From contig JAPFFF010000023.1 of NCBI GenBank assembly GCA_039105265.1, forward strand, positions 1,984,001 through 2,048,000: a DNA stretch of 64,000 bases. Direction: 5' to 3'. Below, piece after piece: positions 55,217-64,000 of this stretch. Both the position numbers and the translations under genes were made by a program. This stretch comes from Tritrichomonas musculus. Its lineage: Eukaryota; Parabasalia; Tritrichomonadida; Tritrichomonadidae. Every line of letters starts with the position of its first letter. Positions within the stretch are counted from its first letter, which is position 1. The notes beneath the pieces were generated by a model. It was given only the letters and a program-made list of their open reading frames with translations. It was not told the DNA's origin and made no database searches.

Positions 55217-55755
55217 ATGTTGTTAGCTTATTTAATTACAAACTTATATTATTTACAGATGATGGAAATATTAGCATATCAAAGTGCGTTAATGAAAATA
55301 ACATAGCTTATTCAACCGTGAATGATTTAAATAAATATCGAGAGAAAAATGATTTGATATACAAAGAATCTATCGAAGTGCCATTTGAAAATGTACAAGA
55401 TAGTTCAGGAATGTGGGAAGTCAAAATCGATATGTGAAATGCAACAACAAGACTTGTTGGGAAGTTTACTGATGACGCTGACGTGGTTCATAATTTTGAT
55501 TTTTTGTTTGATAAGGGTGATGATACTGCTATTCATATCGAAATATTTTGGCCAGAGGAGATAGATGGAATAACACATGAATGTGGCTATGAACAAAGGG
55601 ATGATGGTTATTGGTACTTTAATGTTGAATGCTTCAATACCAAATTAACATTAGCGGTAAAAATATTGAAGCAAGATAAAATAGTTTTAAAGAGTGAAAT
55701 GGATGAGAGAATTGCGGAATTGGAAGCTAGAATTGCCGCTCTTGAAGCGAAATAA
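55217..55755 (+). pseudogene. AT-rich ORF fragment joined in frame to the polymerase, coiled-coil end
   Basis: Beyond 55217 the frame continues but base composition and codon use change. The product (VNENNIAYSTVNDLNKYREK onwards) passes a TGA at 55435-55437 without any ATG after it until 55696, and ends in a short coiled coil (ERIAELEARIAALEAK). I recognise no domain. It is probably the 3' part of another mobile-element gene fused by rearrangement to the polymerase fragment. Without its own start and with the TGA, it is unlikely to be expressed as such. Confidence 0.5.
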
Positions 55756-55972
55756 AGTCAGCTAGATTTCATAGATGGTGGGCATTGGGGCTGGGGTACC
55801 TTAGCCGTTTACAATAAAGAGGCTTCTATGTGAAAACTATTTTTTCCCAAAATATCCAATCTATTGAAGATTTTAACTTTTGACGATAAAAAAGGTCAAA
55901 TTTTATCTTCAAATTAGAAGTGTCTGCCATTTGTGAATGTGCAGATGAATTCCAAAATAAAATATTTCAAAT

Positions 55973-57950
55973 TAAGCTTGTAAATTTGGTGAAATAAACG
56001 TTTTTTGGGTTTTAAAAATCACCAAATGTAACCATATTATTGTCAAATAAATTTTTATTAATATTTATTATTGTCATAAACCATTGAATTATTTGAAAGA
56101 GGAATTAAATGAGTTTTATCAAAAGTCATATTAATAATCGATAAGATTTTCTCAGTAAAAAAATGTTATTTTTTGAATATTACAAAATAATTGTATGATT
56201 TGTATAATATATCATATAAAATAATAATAAAAAGCTCATTTATATTGACGATGAAAAGCCAAATAACCGATTTCACCAAAAGCCCAGGTCTTGGGCTTTT
56301 GGCGACAGTATTCAATTTTGAATAGTTTACATATATTTTGGAGATCACCAAAACGGTTTTTTGGCGATGGTGATTTGTAAAGCTTTCAAAAAGAGGTATT
56401 CATGTTAAGTGACTTAACGTCTTTTTGGATTTTTGAAATGCATTAATTCAATGACTATTAGAGTATAAATATTCTAATTTATAAAAAAAGCATATAATTG
56501 CTCTATATTATCTTTGGCAAGCATTGCATTGTTAAAATATAAGAATTTTATTTTTTCAGATATATTAGAATTATTAGACTTTTTTTTAATAAGGATTAAA
56601 AATTCTTAAAAATTTTAATAAATATATAAAGAATTAAATATTGAGTTGGCTTTATATCTCATTTTAATAAATTCGATATTTAAAAAAGCAATGGATTTAA
56701 CAAAAAAAAACAAAAGAATTAATAAAAATCCAACCCAATTTTTTTTTCAGCCTAGCTTTTTTCTTTTATTTGTAATATATTAATTATTGCGATTCATCTT
56801 AACATATATTGCGATCAATAAGAAATTTATGTGTTTAATTTTGAGAAAATTGGTTTCCAACAATATCGATGTTTTTTTTGGGTGCAAAACGTCAAAATGT
56901 TCAAAAATCAAACAACAAAAAAAAATAATAAATTGAAATTTTACAGATATTGGATAAAATATATATTTCTAAATATATATATATATATATAATAGAAAAT
57001 GCCGATAATTTGAATCAAATAATTTGCTAAACATTTAAATAATTCTATCAATATTCATTTTTTCTAACAAATAAATCAAAATTAGTTTTTTTTCAAAGGA
57101 TTTCACAAAAGTGTTCACAAATTTTGTGAAAAACTAATACTTTTAAATAAATATTTTTTTTTGAAATAAAAATAAGTTAATATCTAAATAATTTTTTATT
57201 CAAAATATTATTAATCGATATATGTTTTAATTTATAATTATTTAATGTCAATATAAATATATATTGAGATATTTTATATTGTTTTATAGAAAATCTTTCA
57301 TTTAAAATTCCAAATAAATAACGAAATATATTGAAAATAGTTTTTTTTTCTCACAAAAAAATGCTTAAGCAATATCTTGAAAATAAACACATGGAATCAT
57401 ATAAAATTTGTAATTTATCTTAATTACATATTATAAAAATAAAATAAATAAGTTAGAATTAAATTGCTAGGCTAGTTTTCTTCGTGAATACCTCTTTTCA
57501 AAATATCATATATAAAATAAAAAAAAAAAAATAAGATATAAATATATAATAAAATCAATAAAAGCATTTTTTCAATTGAAAATAAATTTTTTTCATTTAT
57601 ATTTTAAATATATACCGAAATAAAATGTATTTAAAATACTAATATAATTTATATTTTTATGAATATATATAGCCGAATAATAAATAATGCATTGAAATAA
57701 TGCATTGAAATATTAATAGTATTTATATTTTTATGAATATATATAGCCGAGTAATTAAATAAATTCATTGAATTTATTGAATGTTGATTCGTAAATTGAA
57801 TTATTATTTAATCAAATATCATTTAATCATTTTATTTCAATAATTCATAAGAAATAACTTTTTAAAAGATTTATTAAAATCGCCAAAAGACCAGAAAGAA
57901 TCACCAAGACCAGGTCTTTTTTTTACATTTGGGTATATTTTACAAGCTTA
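55973..57950. mobile_element. Element T, copy 2 (inverted), interrupted by element W
   Basis: The ends TAAGCTTGTAAA are inverted repeats and the flanks share TTCAAAT (55966-55972 and 57951-57957), a 7-bp duplication as in copy 1. Relative to copy 1 it carries W and a tandem duplication of roughly 75 bases (about 57640-57755) with a repeated TATGAATATATATAGCCGA. Confidence 0.75.
56392..57495. mobile_element. Element W: 1,104-bp non-autonomous transposon with perfect 11-bp TIRs and 8-bp TSD
   Basis: AGAGGTATTCA starts the element and its exact inverse TGAATACCTCT ends it. TTTCAAAA is duplicated on both sides (56384-56391 and 57496-57503). The other copy of T shows the same place without W, so the empty site is present in the window. 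The left subterminal region has TTAACGTCTTTTT, shared with elements X and Z. No ORF is supported. Confidence 0.9.
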
Positions 57951-58016
57951 TTCAAATCAAAGCTTATGAAATGAAGAACAAAACTATCCATTTATTTTTT
58001 TTTAAAAAATTACAAT

Positions 58017-58214
58017 ATTAGGGGTTTTTCGAAAAAAAAAGTTTTTTCGAAAAAAATAAATTTTTTCAGAAAAAAGTTGATTTTTTGGAAACATTTTTGT
58101 GAATTTATTTGGCCAGACGATCAAAAATCATTCAAAACGTTTTCTGAAAAAAGTAGTTTTTTCGGAAAAACTTTATTTTTTAAGCAAAAAGTATTTTTTT
58201 CGAAAACACCCTAT
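58017..58214. repeat. About 200-bp inverted-repeat element, TAGGGGTTTTTCGAAAAAA ends
   Basis: TTAGGGGTTTTTCGAAAAAA at the left is mirrored by TAGGGTGTTTTCGAAAAAAA (inverted) at the right. The interior repeats GTTTTTTCGAAAAA-like pieces. No target duplication can be fixed with confidence. It is probably a MITE. Confidence 0.5.
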
Positions 58215-58593
58215 TATTTTTCTGACATTTTTTATAAATTCAAAAATACGTTATTTTTAGTTCTCGCTCTTTTTTCTAAAAAAATTTCTCGATCTCTGAA
58301 ATCATTCCTGATTATCAAAGCATATTTCATTTATCGATATCAGGAAGTGAATCAATTATATATATCATGAATTAGAAAATGACAAGCCTACCTAAACCTA
58401 TCCATATATATTTTTTTTTAGAATTTTGCGAATAATACAAAACGTTTAAGAGTTATTCAGGCATTAATAAATGAAATAGATGAAATTGTCATCAAATTCT
58501 CATTTTTATTGTCAGTTAACATTCAGTTAAAAACATCATTCAATTGTTGAAAATAAATCTTTTCAATTTTTTGACACTTAACTTCAATACCAT

Positions 58594-58598
58594 TCACT
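58594..58598 (+). promoter_or_regulatory. Initiator-like TCACT element
   Basis: TCACT with A at 58596 lies 13 bases before the ATG of the M20 peptidase gene, matching the trichomonad initiator consensus. Confidence 0.5.
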
Positions 58599-58608
58599 TT
58601 TACTTCGA

Positions 58609-60042
58609 ATGTCACTCAACCTCGAAGACTTACTTGAAAGCACCAAAAAAGCATGGTCGGAAGGCGGCTATGCTCTTGAAGGCCTTAAAAATCAGATCAG
58701 AGTTCCTAACCTTTCCCCAGCTTATGATCCAGAATTTTTAACAAATGGATTAATTCAAAAAGCAATTGAAACTTGCCAAAAATGGATAGAATCCCAAGGA
58801 ATTACAGGCCTTACTACCAAAGTATATGCCGATAAAGGCAGAGAACCATTGTTGACAGTTAATATCCCTGGATCTAAGGGAGAGAATTCTCCACATGTTC
58901 TAACTTATGGACACCTTGATAAGATGCCACATTTAGATCCAAAAGGATGGTCAGAGGGACTCTCAGCAACAAATCCAGTTGTTCGTGGACACAATCTTTA
59001 TGGTCGTGGAGCCAATGATGATAACTACAATCCATTTCTCATCGTTTCGTCAGTCAAGTATTTACATGACCACAAATTAGATTATCCTCAAATAACCATG
59101 ATTCTCGAGAGTGGTGAAGAAAGTGGTGATGAGGAAATTACCCGATACTTTACTGAATTGAAGGATCATTTACCAGTTCCAGACTTCATCTTTATATTAG
59201 ATGGTGCCTGCATGGATTACAACACATTCTGGTCTTGCATTAGCCTTCGTGGTATTGTTGCTGGTAAATTAACAGTCCAACATTTAGAATCACCATGTCA
59301 TTCTGGAATGGCAACAGGACTTGTTCCCTCAACATTCCGTATTGCAAGATTGCTATTATCTCGAATTGAAGATGAAAAGACAGGCGAGATTTTATTGAAA
59401 GAAGCAAATATTCCAAACATTCCAGAATCACGTATTGAGCAAGTTCGAAAATGCGCAGCTGTTTATGGTTCTCACGCAGGTGATGTTTGCACATTACTTC
59501 CAGGCGCTCAATTATTAACAAATGATTATACCGATTTGCTTATTAAAAATACCCTCAAACCAGGTCTTGCAATTACTGGATGTGATGGAATACCATCTAT
59601 CCAAGATGGATCTAATGTTATGCGTACAACTACAGCTCTTAAACTTTCATTAAGAATTCCTCCCGGAATTGTTCCATCTGAAGTTGAAAAAGCTCTCAAA
59701 ACAGAACTCGAAAGAGATCCTCCATATGGTGCTAAAGTTGAATTTGAGCCTATGAATGCAGGACCTGGATGGCAAAATAGCGAATTTCAACCAAAGCTCG
59801 GAAAAGCCATTCAAGACGCTTCACAAAAAGTTTTCCATAAAGAAGCATTATTCTATGGAGAAGGAGCTTCAATTCCACTTTGCGGTTTCCTCAACACAAT
59901 ATGGCCAAAGGCTGATATATTAGTAACTGGCGCTGCAGGGCCAGATGCTAACCCACATTGCTTTGATGAACTTCTCAATCTTGATTACACTGCCAAATTT
60001 GGCGCTGCTTTTACAATAATATTGAATGAATTTGCACAATAA
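58609..60042 (+). CDS. M20 metallopeptidase, carnosinase/CNDP-like
   Basis: The 477-residue protein is a cytosolic di-zinc peptidase of the M20A/CNDP dipeptidase type. The zinc and catalytic residues are in place: H102 in YGHLDK, D137 in GRGANDD, E171/E172 in LESGEESG, D198 in FILDGACMD, and a C-terminal His in NPHCFDE. H231 in SPCHSGM and the DGSNVMRT stretch belong to the lid domain. The usual Lys after GRG-x-x-DD is Asn here. No signal peptide is present. It probably cleaves dipeptides for amino-acid scavenging (family knowledge; substrate unknown). It is followed at once by a tRNA gene on the other strand. Confidence 0.9.
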   Translation: MSLNLEDLLESTKKAWSEGGYALEGLKNQIRVPNLSPAYDPEFLTNGLIQKAIETCQKWIESQGITGLTTKVYADKGREPLLTVNIPGSKGENSPHVLTYGHLDKMPHLDPKGWSEGLSATNPVVRGHNLYGRGANDDNYNPFLIVSSVKYLHDHKLDYPQITMILESGEESGDEEITRYFTELKDHLPVPDFIFILDGACMDYNTFWSCISLRGIVAGKLTVQHLESPCHSGMATGLVPSTFRIARLLLSRIEDEKTGEILLKEANIPNIPESRIEQVRKCAAVYGSHAGDVCTLLPGAQLLTNDYTDLLIKNTLKPGLAITGCDGIPSIQDGSNVMRTTTALKLSLRIPPGIVPSEVEKALKTELERDPPYGAKVEFEPMNAGPGWQNSEFQPKLGKAIQDASQKVFHKEALFYGEGASIPLCGFLNTIWPKADILVTGAAGPDANPHCFDELLNLDYTAKFGAAFTIILNEFAQ

Positions 60043-60111
60043 ATCAAACCCGCATGATACTTAATGATATTACTTTTTTTTTTATTGACATTTATATATA
60101 TATTTTTTTTT

Positions 60112-60120
60112 AAAAAAAAA
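60112..60120 (-). terminator. Pol III T-run terminator of tRNA-Ser
   Basis: Nine T on the minus strand follow the tRNA 3' end after one base. Confidence 0.75.
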
Positions 60121-60121
60121 T

Positions 60122-60203
60122 CGACACGAACCAGATTCGAACTGATGCGGGATAAACCCATGGGGACTCTAATCCCACGCCTTAACCACTCGGCCATCGT
60201 GTC
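60122..60203 (-). tRNA. tRNA-Ser (AGA)
   Basis: On the minus strand the acceptor GACACGA pairs perfectly with TCGTGTC and the discriminator is G, as in eukaryotic tRNA-Ser. The D arm is GGCCGAGTGGTTAAGGC. The anticodon stem TGGGA/CCCCA holds loop TTAGAGT with anticodon AGA. The long variable arm (GGGTTTATCCC) shows class II. The T arm has GTTCGAATC. A run of A on the plus strand (T on the minus) just downstream is the terminator. A Leu(TAG) reading is possible if the loop is shifted by one, but the stem and discriminator favour Ser. Confidence 0.9.
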
Positions 60204-60431
60204 TTGTTTATTTAAAATAAGTTATTATACTAAGTGAAAAAAAGCATTCTCTATAGATTGTTATCTAATCATTTCTTTCTTTTCTTTTGTAATTTAAAAT
60301 TGTAAACAACTCTATTTTACTTTATATTGATAAACATATTATTAGTCAATTTATTTTACGATCAAAAACATCTGAAAAGGAAATGATTAGAAACGAACAA
60401 ATCTCTAAATCTCTGATTTTCATCAATTTCG

Positions 60432-61694
60432 ATGTCTGGAAATAAAAAAAATGCCAAACATCAAAAAACAATGGATTATATATTATCTTTTCTACGAAAT
60501 ATGAAAACCAGAAGATATCGCGACATTAACAATTTGCTATATAATATCAGAACCAATGATCTTCGGGATTTATTAGAAACCCTTGGCCCAGATCATTTAT
60601 TTTATCGATATATTCTTGAAGTATTACATAACTCCAGTTTAGAAAATGCTCATTGTGAAGCTCTTTATAATTTAGCAGTTATTTTAGGCGAAAAGAAGAA
60701 TGTTCCTGCGATAATTCGGCGTGGTGGTATTGACATTATTTTATCTTTCAAAAACAACCCAAATACTCGCTTATTACACAATGTTTGCTGGTGCTTGTTT
60801 GGAATAGCATCAACAGAACCTCAATATCGCCAACTATGTATTGATAAAGGTGTTCTTAATCTTGCAATTGAATTAATGATAACAAGAGAAGAAGATTCAA
60901 TTACAGATATCGGAGGCCAAATCATATATGGAATGTTTCACATGCGGCCTTATCCTTCTGAAGAAATGTCTAAACCTTTTTTTGAAAGAATACCAGATCT
61001 TCTCCAATTAAATGATAATTCCCTTAAGTACATTCTTTGGTCCCTTCATTTTGCTACATCAAGTAATCAAGAAATATTGAAAAAATTGAACATTGAAAAA
61101 TCTTTAAAACCACTAATCAAGTCAAATCAATCATCTTCACTAATTCCATTAATGATTATCATATCAGACTTTTTTAAAATTTCATCTTCGGATCTTCATG
61201 AATATTTAGATGAACTGAAATCACCACTTTTTCATACAGATTCAAATGTTAGACTCCAAGCATGCCGAACAACTGCTGAATATGCAAGGAGTGAAAAGAC
61301 AGTGAATGAAATGCTGAACGATGGAATTTATGAAATAATTATTACAAAATTGAATAATGAAGATCAACATATAAGAGAACAAGCGGTTTATGCGGTCTTA
61401 CGCGGCTTTGGACTCGGATCAATTGATGATAAAAGAAAACTGGCTGAACTTGGTGGTTTAGAAGTGATTACATCTTATTTGGCTATTGCAATAGCTCCTT
61501 TCAATAGTAATTTACTTGATTGTTTGAATTCTCTGGTTGAAGAAGATTTTGAATTCTTTACAAATAAGTTAAAAGAAATTAATGCTGTTTCTACGTTTTA
61601 CCAACTATTGACATCTCATGACGAAGCTTTGACCGCAAAAGCTGCCAATTTACTTAGCTTAGTTGGTGATAATTATTCAAAAGATGAATTTTGA
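60432..61694 (+). CDS. Armadillo-repeat protein, importin-alpha-like
   Basis: The 420-residue protein has about eight armadillo repeats of roughly 40 residues, with importin-alpha-like phrases such as HCEALYNLAVILGEK, IIRRGGIDIILSF, LLHNVCWCLFGIAS and QHIREQAVYAVLRGF. The basic N-terminus (MSGNKKNAKHQKT) could mimic an importin-beta-binding segment but is short. Only a few of the canonical W-x3-N positions are evident, so nuclear localisation signal binding is uncertain. It is possibly a divergent importin alpha or a related ARM adaptor. A TCATCA ten bases before the ATG is a weak initiator candidate. Confidence 0.75.
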   Translation: MSGNKKNAKHQKTMDYILSFLRNMKTRRYRDINNLLYNIRTNDLRDLLETLGPDHLFYRYILEVLHNSSLENAHCEALYNLAVILGEKKNVPAIIRRGGIDIILSFKNNPNTRLLHNVCWCLFGIASTEPQYRQLCIDKGVLNLAIELMITREEDSITDIGGQIIYGMFHMRPYPSEEMSKPFFERIPDLLQLNDNSLKYILWSLHFATSSNQEILKKLNIEKSLKPLIKSNQSSSLIPLMIIISDFFKISSSDLHEYLDELKSPLFHTDSNVRLQACRTTAEYARSEKTVNEMLNDGIYEIIITKLNNEDQHIREQAVYAVLRGFGLGSIDDKRKLAELGGLEVITSYLAIAIAPFNSNLLDCLNSLVEEDFEFFTNKLKEINAVSTFYQLLTSHDEALTAKAANLLSLVGDNYSKDEF

Positions 61695-62277
61695 ATTTAT
61701 TTCTATTATTGTGTTTAATAAAATATATCATTTTTTTTAGTATTATAATAAGTTACTCTCGTTATCATTATTTTTTGGACATTTCTTTTATTCAATATTT
61801 GTGATTAATTTTTCTCTACTTTATTTTTTATATTAGCATGGAATTAGTAATTTTTTTTTTTTTTTTTTTTTTAAATATTATACTTTTTATCTAAATGTAT
61901 ACCTAAGAATCTGTGATATAACTTGATTTAATAAAATTTTATATTATTGAATTTTAAACTTGAAAAAAAATAATAATTCTCATGTTATTTTTTGAAATAT
62001 AATGACATTAATAAAATGATTTATCAAAAAAAGTTATTTATAAAGAAAATATTGGGAATAATTATAAAATATAAAGAGAATTATCTATATAAATAAAATA
62101 TATTTTTGTGAGAATCTGATTAAAAAAAAATGAGGGTTTTTCTATAGAAATATTCAATACTTGAACTTACCGTTTATCAAATATTCCTAACATATTTGGC
62201 CAACATCAAAACTTTTTCAATGTTATCTATTTAATTTTATATTTTCTTGAGTAATATTATTTTATTTTCAATATGAA
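61695..62277. other. Intergenic, poly-T tract
   Basis: A T run of about 22 bases at 61851-61872 is the only feature seen. Confidence 0.5.
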
Positions 62278-64000
62278 ATGAACATAGAAAATAGAGTAAA
62301 TGAAATTCAGAAAACGACCGCTTGGATGAACCAACAAACAATTCAAAAGAAGGAGAACGATCGGCAAAAGCTAAAAATACAAACTCAACATCTTTTTCAT
62401 GAAATTTCTTTAATTCGATATTTTTCTTATAACACGGATTCAGAAAGCTTTGGTCCTCCCGATGTTTCTTACGAAAAAATAATGACAGAATTCATTCAAC
62501 ACGAACCGCTTCGCCTTCATTCAAAGTTGTCGCCAAATATATCACAATTTATTACCCAATGGGTATTTGATTTTACAAAGAAACCGAAAATGTTTGCTGA
62601 AGCTGTTATCAAAACCTTACCACATTTTCCAGAGCATTCAGGGATTTTCATATATGTCACATTTCCATCGATGTTTAATCATTTTCAAACCGATGAATAT
62701 TTATCACTCGCTGTAGAATTTTTAGAAGAAATCATACAAAATGCTCCATCAAACATGTCAATATCGTTTGTATCAGCCTTTTTACTCAGTTCAACCAAAT
62801 TTGTTCATTCACTATGGAAGATTTTTGATGAATTAGTAGATAAACGGTCTCCACTTCATACCTACACAGATTATTTTATACTTTTTATTGAAGCTCTTAA
62901 AAGCTCATCCATATCTCTTACCAAGCAGCATGTTCACATCATCAAGTATTTCAAAAAGTTCAATCTTCAGAATTTTTCAATCTGTTTAATTTCGAACTTT
63001 TTGAATGTAACGTATGATGAAGCTCATCATTCGAAAATCCATGATGATTCACGTCAACTGATCCACTTTTTGAAGTATGCAGAAAAAAATCCAACTTCAC
63101 CTCACTTCACCAAAATTTTCAATGCGTTAGTTCCACGCAATGGGACACTTTGGGTCCCTTTCCACAGTGACCTGATTGAGAGTAAGATTCCACTTGTCAT
63201 GAATTGCCATGAATTTTTCTTGATACAAGAAATAGCGAAAGAAAACCCAGAACTTTCCAATCTGAAGTACATCCACTACCTATCAATACCGGAAACGGTT
63301 TATTCTGATTTTTATCCTGTTTATTTTGATGTTGTTTTCCCACTGCCGCAGGAGCAACCGAGCCTCAAAGACCAGCTTAGCTCTTTGATTTTCAATGAGA
63401 AATATTATGAAGAAAAAATTGACTGCTTTATTGTCAAACCGCCAAATCCCATTGAAAATGAAATTGATAGTCATGTTTTATCCCGAAGGTGGAGACAAGT
63501 TGGAGCTTATGCACGCTCCAAAAATATTCATCCCTTGTCACTTTTTTCTAGTAAAATAGCAAAAATTGACCCAGCATTGAGTACGTTTAATTTCAGTGAA
63601 AACTCGCCGTTATTTCAATACGGAGTGAAGGAGATCTACTCTGAAGCGTTTAAAATACAGAGTCAATTTGAGATATTCATTAATCGACTCTTGCTCAGCG
63701 ACTTCCTCGAGGACTTGCACTCGCTGCTGATGGCAATGCTGAAGGACGTCTTGATGAGGTTCACGTTGAGACTCATTCGAACTGACAGAATTTATGACAG
63801 CTTCTATCTCAACGAGTTCTTCTATTCGTGCGACAGAAGGAGGCGCCAACAGAAGAACTTCGCTGTCATGAGATATTCGGGTCACTTTGTGGACACCTCT
63901 GAAGCATCATCGTCGTTAAGAGGCACTTTTTTTCCAATGAAAATGAAATCAAAGCAATTCAAAAAGTTGGAAGAGAACAAGAATTTATATGAAATATTCT
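62278..64000 (+). CDS. Long uncharacterised protein, 3' end outside the window
   Basis: From ATG 62278 (MNIENRVNEIQKTTAWMNQQ) the frame stays open for 574 codons to the window end. The N-terminus is charged and coiled-coil-like (IQKKENDRQKLKIQTQ), followed by an alpha-helical region with many F, L and H residues. No signal peptide or catalytic motif is seen. The segment near codons 440-530 (FEIFINRLLLSDFLEDLHSL) is compatible with a helical regulatory domain of the RasGAP or VPS9 kind, but this is a guess. GC content rises in the last 400 bases. The upstream ATG at 62274 is followed at once by a stop, so it is not used. Confidence 0.7.
   Translation, partial: MNIENRVNEIQKTTAWMNQQTIQKKENDRQKLKIQTQHLFHEISLIRYFSYNTDSESFGPPDVSYEKIMTEFIQHEPLRLHSKLSPNISQFITQWVFDFTKKPKMFAEAVIKTLPHFPEHSGIFIYVTFPSMFNHFQTDEYLSLAVEFLEEIIQNAPSNMSISFVSAFLLSSTKFVHSLWKIFDELVDKRSPLHTYTDYFILFIEALKSSSISLTKQHVHIIKYFKKFNLQNFSICLISNFLNVTYDEAHHSKIHDDSRQLIHFLKYAEKNPTSPHFTKIFNALVPRNGTLWVPFHSDLIESKIPLVMNCHEFFLIQEIAKENPELSNLKYIHYLSIPETVYSDFYPVYFDVVFPLPQEQPSLKDQLSSLIFNEKYYEEKIDCFIVKPPNPIENEIDSHVLSRRWRQVGAYARSKNIHPLSLFSSKIAKIDPALSTFNFSENSPLFQYGVKEIYSEAFKIQSQFEIFINRLLLSDFLEDLHSLLMAMLKDVLMRFTLRLIRTDRIYDSFYLNEFFYSCDRRRRQQKNFAVMRYSGHFVDTSEASSSLRGTFFPMKMKSKQFKKLEENKNLYEIF

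Noticed and set aside
58077..58370. 97-residue Phe/Lys-rich ORF.
   Set aside because: Overlaps the TTTTTTCGAAAAA inverted-repeat element; composition is that of the repeat.
59985..60197. 70-residue minus-strand ORF.
   Set aside because: It is the tRNA-Ser gene read as protein.
60122..60203. tRNA-Leu (TAG).
   Set aside because: It needs a shifted anticodon stem with more mismatches, and the discriminator G points to Ser.

Overview
The window is AT-rich eukaryotic DNA from a parabasalid (trichomonad); the composition and gene repertoire would suit Tritrichomonas or a close relative. The evidence is a BspA-type leucine-rich repeat gene, a BTB-like/glycine-rich gene of the trichomonad type, Maverick (Polinton) DNA polymerase and integrase genes, long intronless genes, a tRNA-Tyr with a short intron, and TCA(Y)(T/A) initiator-like sites 12-13 bases before several start codons. 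The species call is inference.

Layout. 1-4.7 kb: the end of a Maverick, with an integrase C-terminus converging on a complete protein-primed type B DNA polymerase and a small Api92/YubB-like gene. 5.4-7.5 kb: a frameshifted BTB-like, coiled-coil, glycine-rich gene. 8.2-10.3 kb: a ubiquitin-like domain fused to one papain-like domain with an intact triad and one dead copy. 10.6-21.4 kb: a transposon nest. A TA-flanked MITE (U) holds a second MITE (V). Then a long-inverted-repeat element (Z) carries in one arm an element (Y) that itself contains a 3,435-bp P-like transposon (X1), and in the other arm a second copy (X2) encoding an identical protein. 22-24.4 kb: a BspA-like LRR gene. 25.8-27.5 kb: a broken ubiquitin-like gene. 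28.2-31.5 kb: a triple-GAF cyclic nucleotide phosphodiesterase. 31.6-33.9 kb: a 7-bp-TSD element (T1) and LRR gene debris. 34.3-48.7 kb: ordinary host genes (GT2 glycosyltransferase, tRNA-Tyr, a large helical-repeat protein, an ankyrin gene with odd interruptions, ERGIC3/Erv46, a small charged protein, a Mei2-like RNA-binding protein). 48.7-52.2 kb: gene-free AT-rich DNA. 52.2-55.8 kb: a GC-richer Maverick/viral remnant whose DNA polymerase has TAA/TAG/TGA codons where Gln/Trp would fit, plus an HNH-like insert. 55.97-57.95 kb: a second T copy interrupted by a 1,104-bp element (W) with perfect TIRs and TSD. 58.6-64 kb: an M20 peptidase, tRNA-Ser(AGA), an armadillo-repeat protein and an unfinished long ORF running off the end.

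How the parts relate. Host genes are single units on both strands with no operons. The accessory DNA is dominated by cut-and-paste elements making 8-bp (X, Y, V, W) or 7-bp (T, probably Z) target duplications. Only X encodes a transposase. A 13-base subterminal motif, TTAACGTCTTTTT, shared by X, Z and W suggests that X may mobilise the others in trans (inference).
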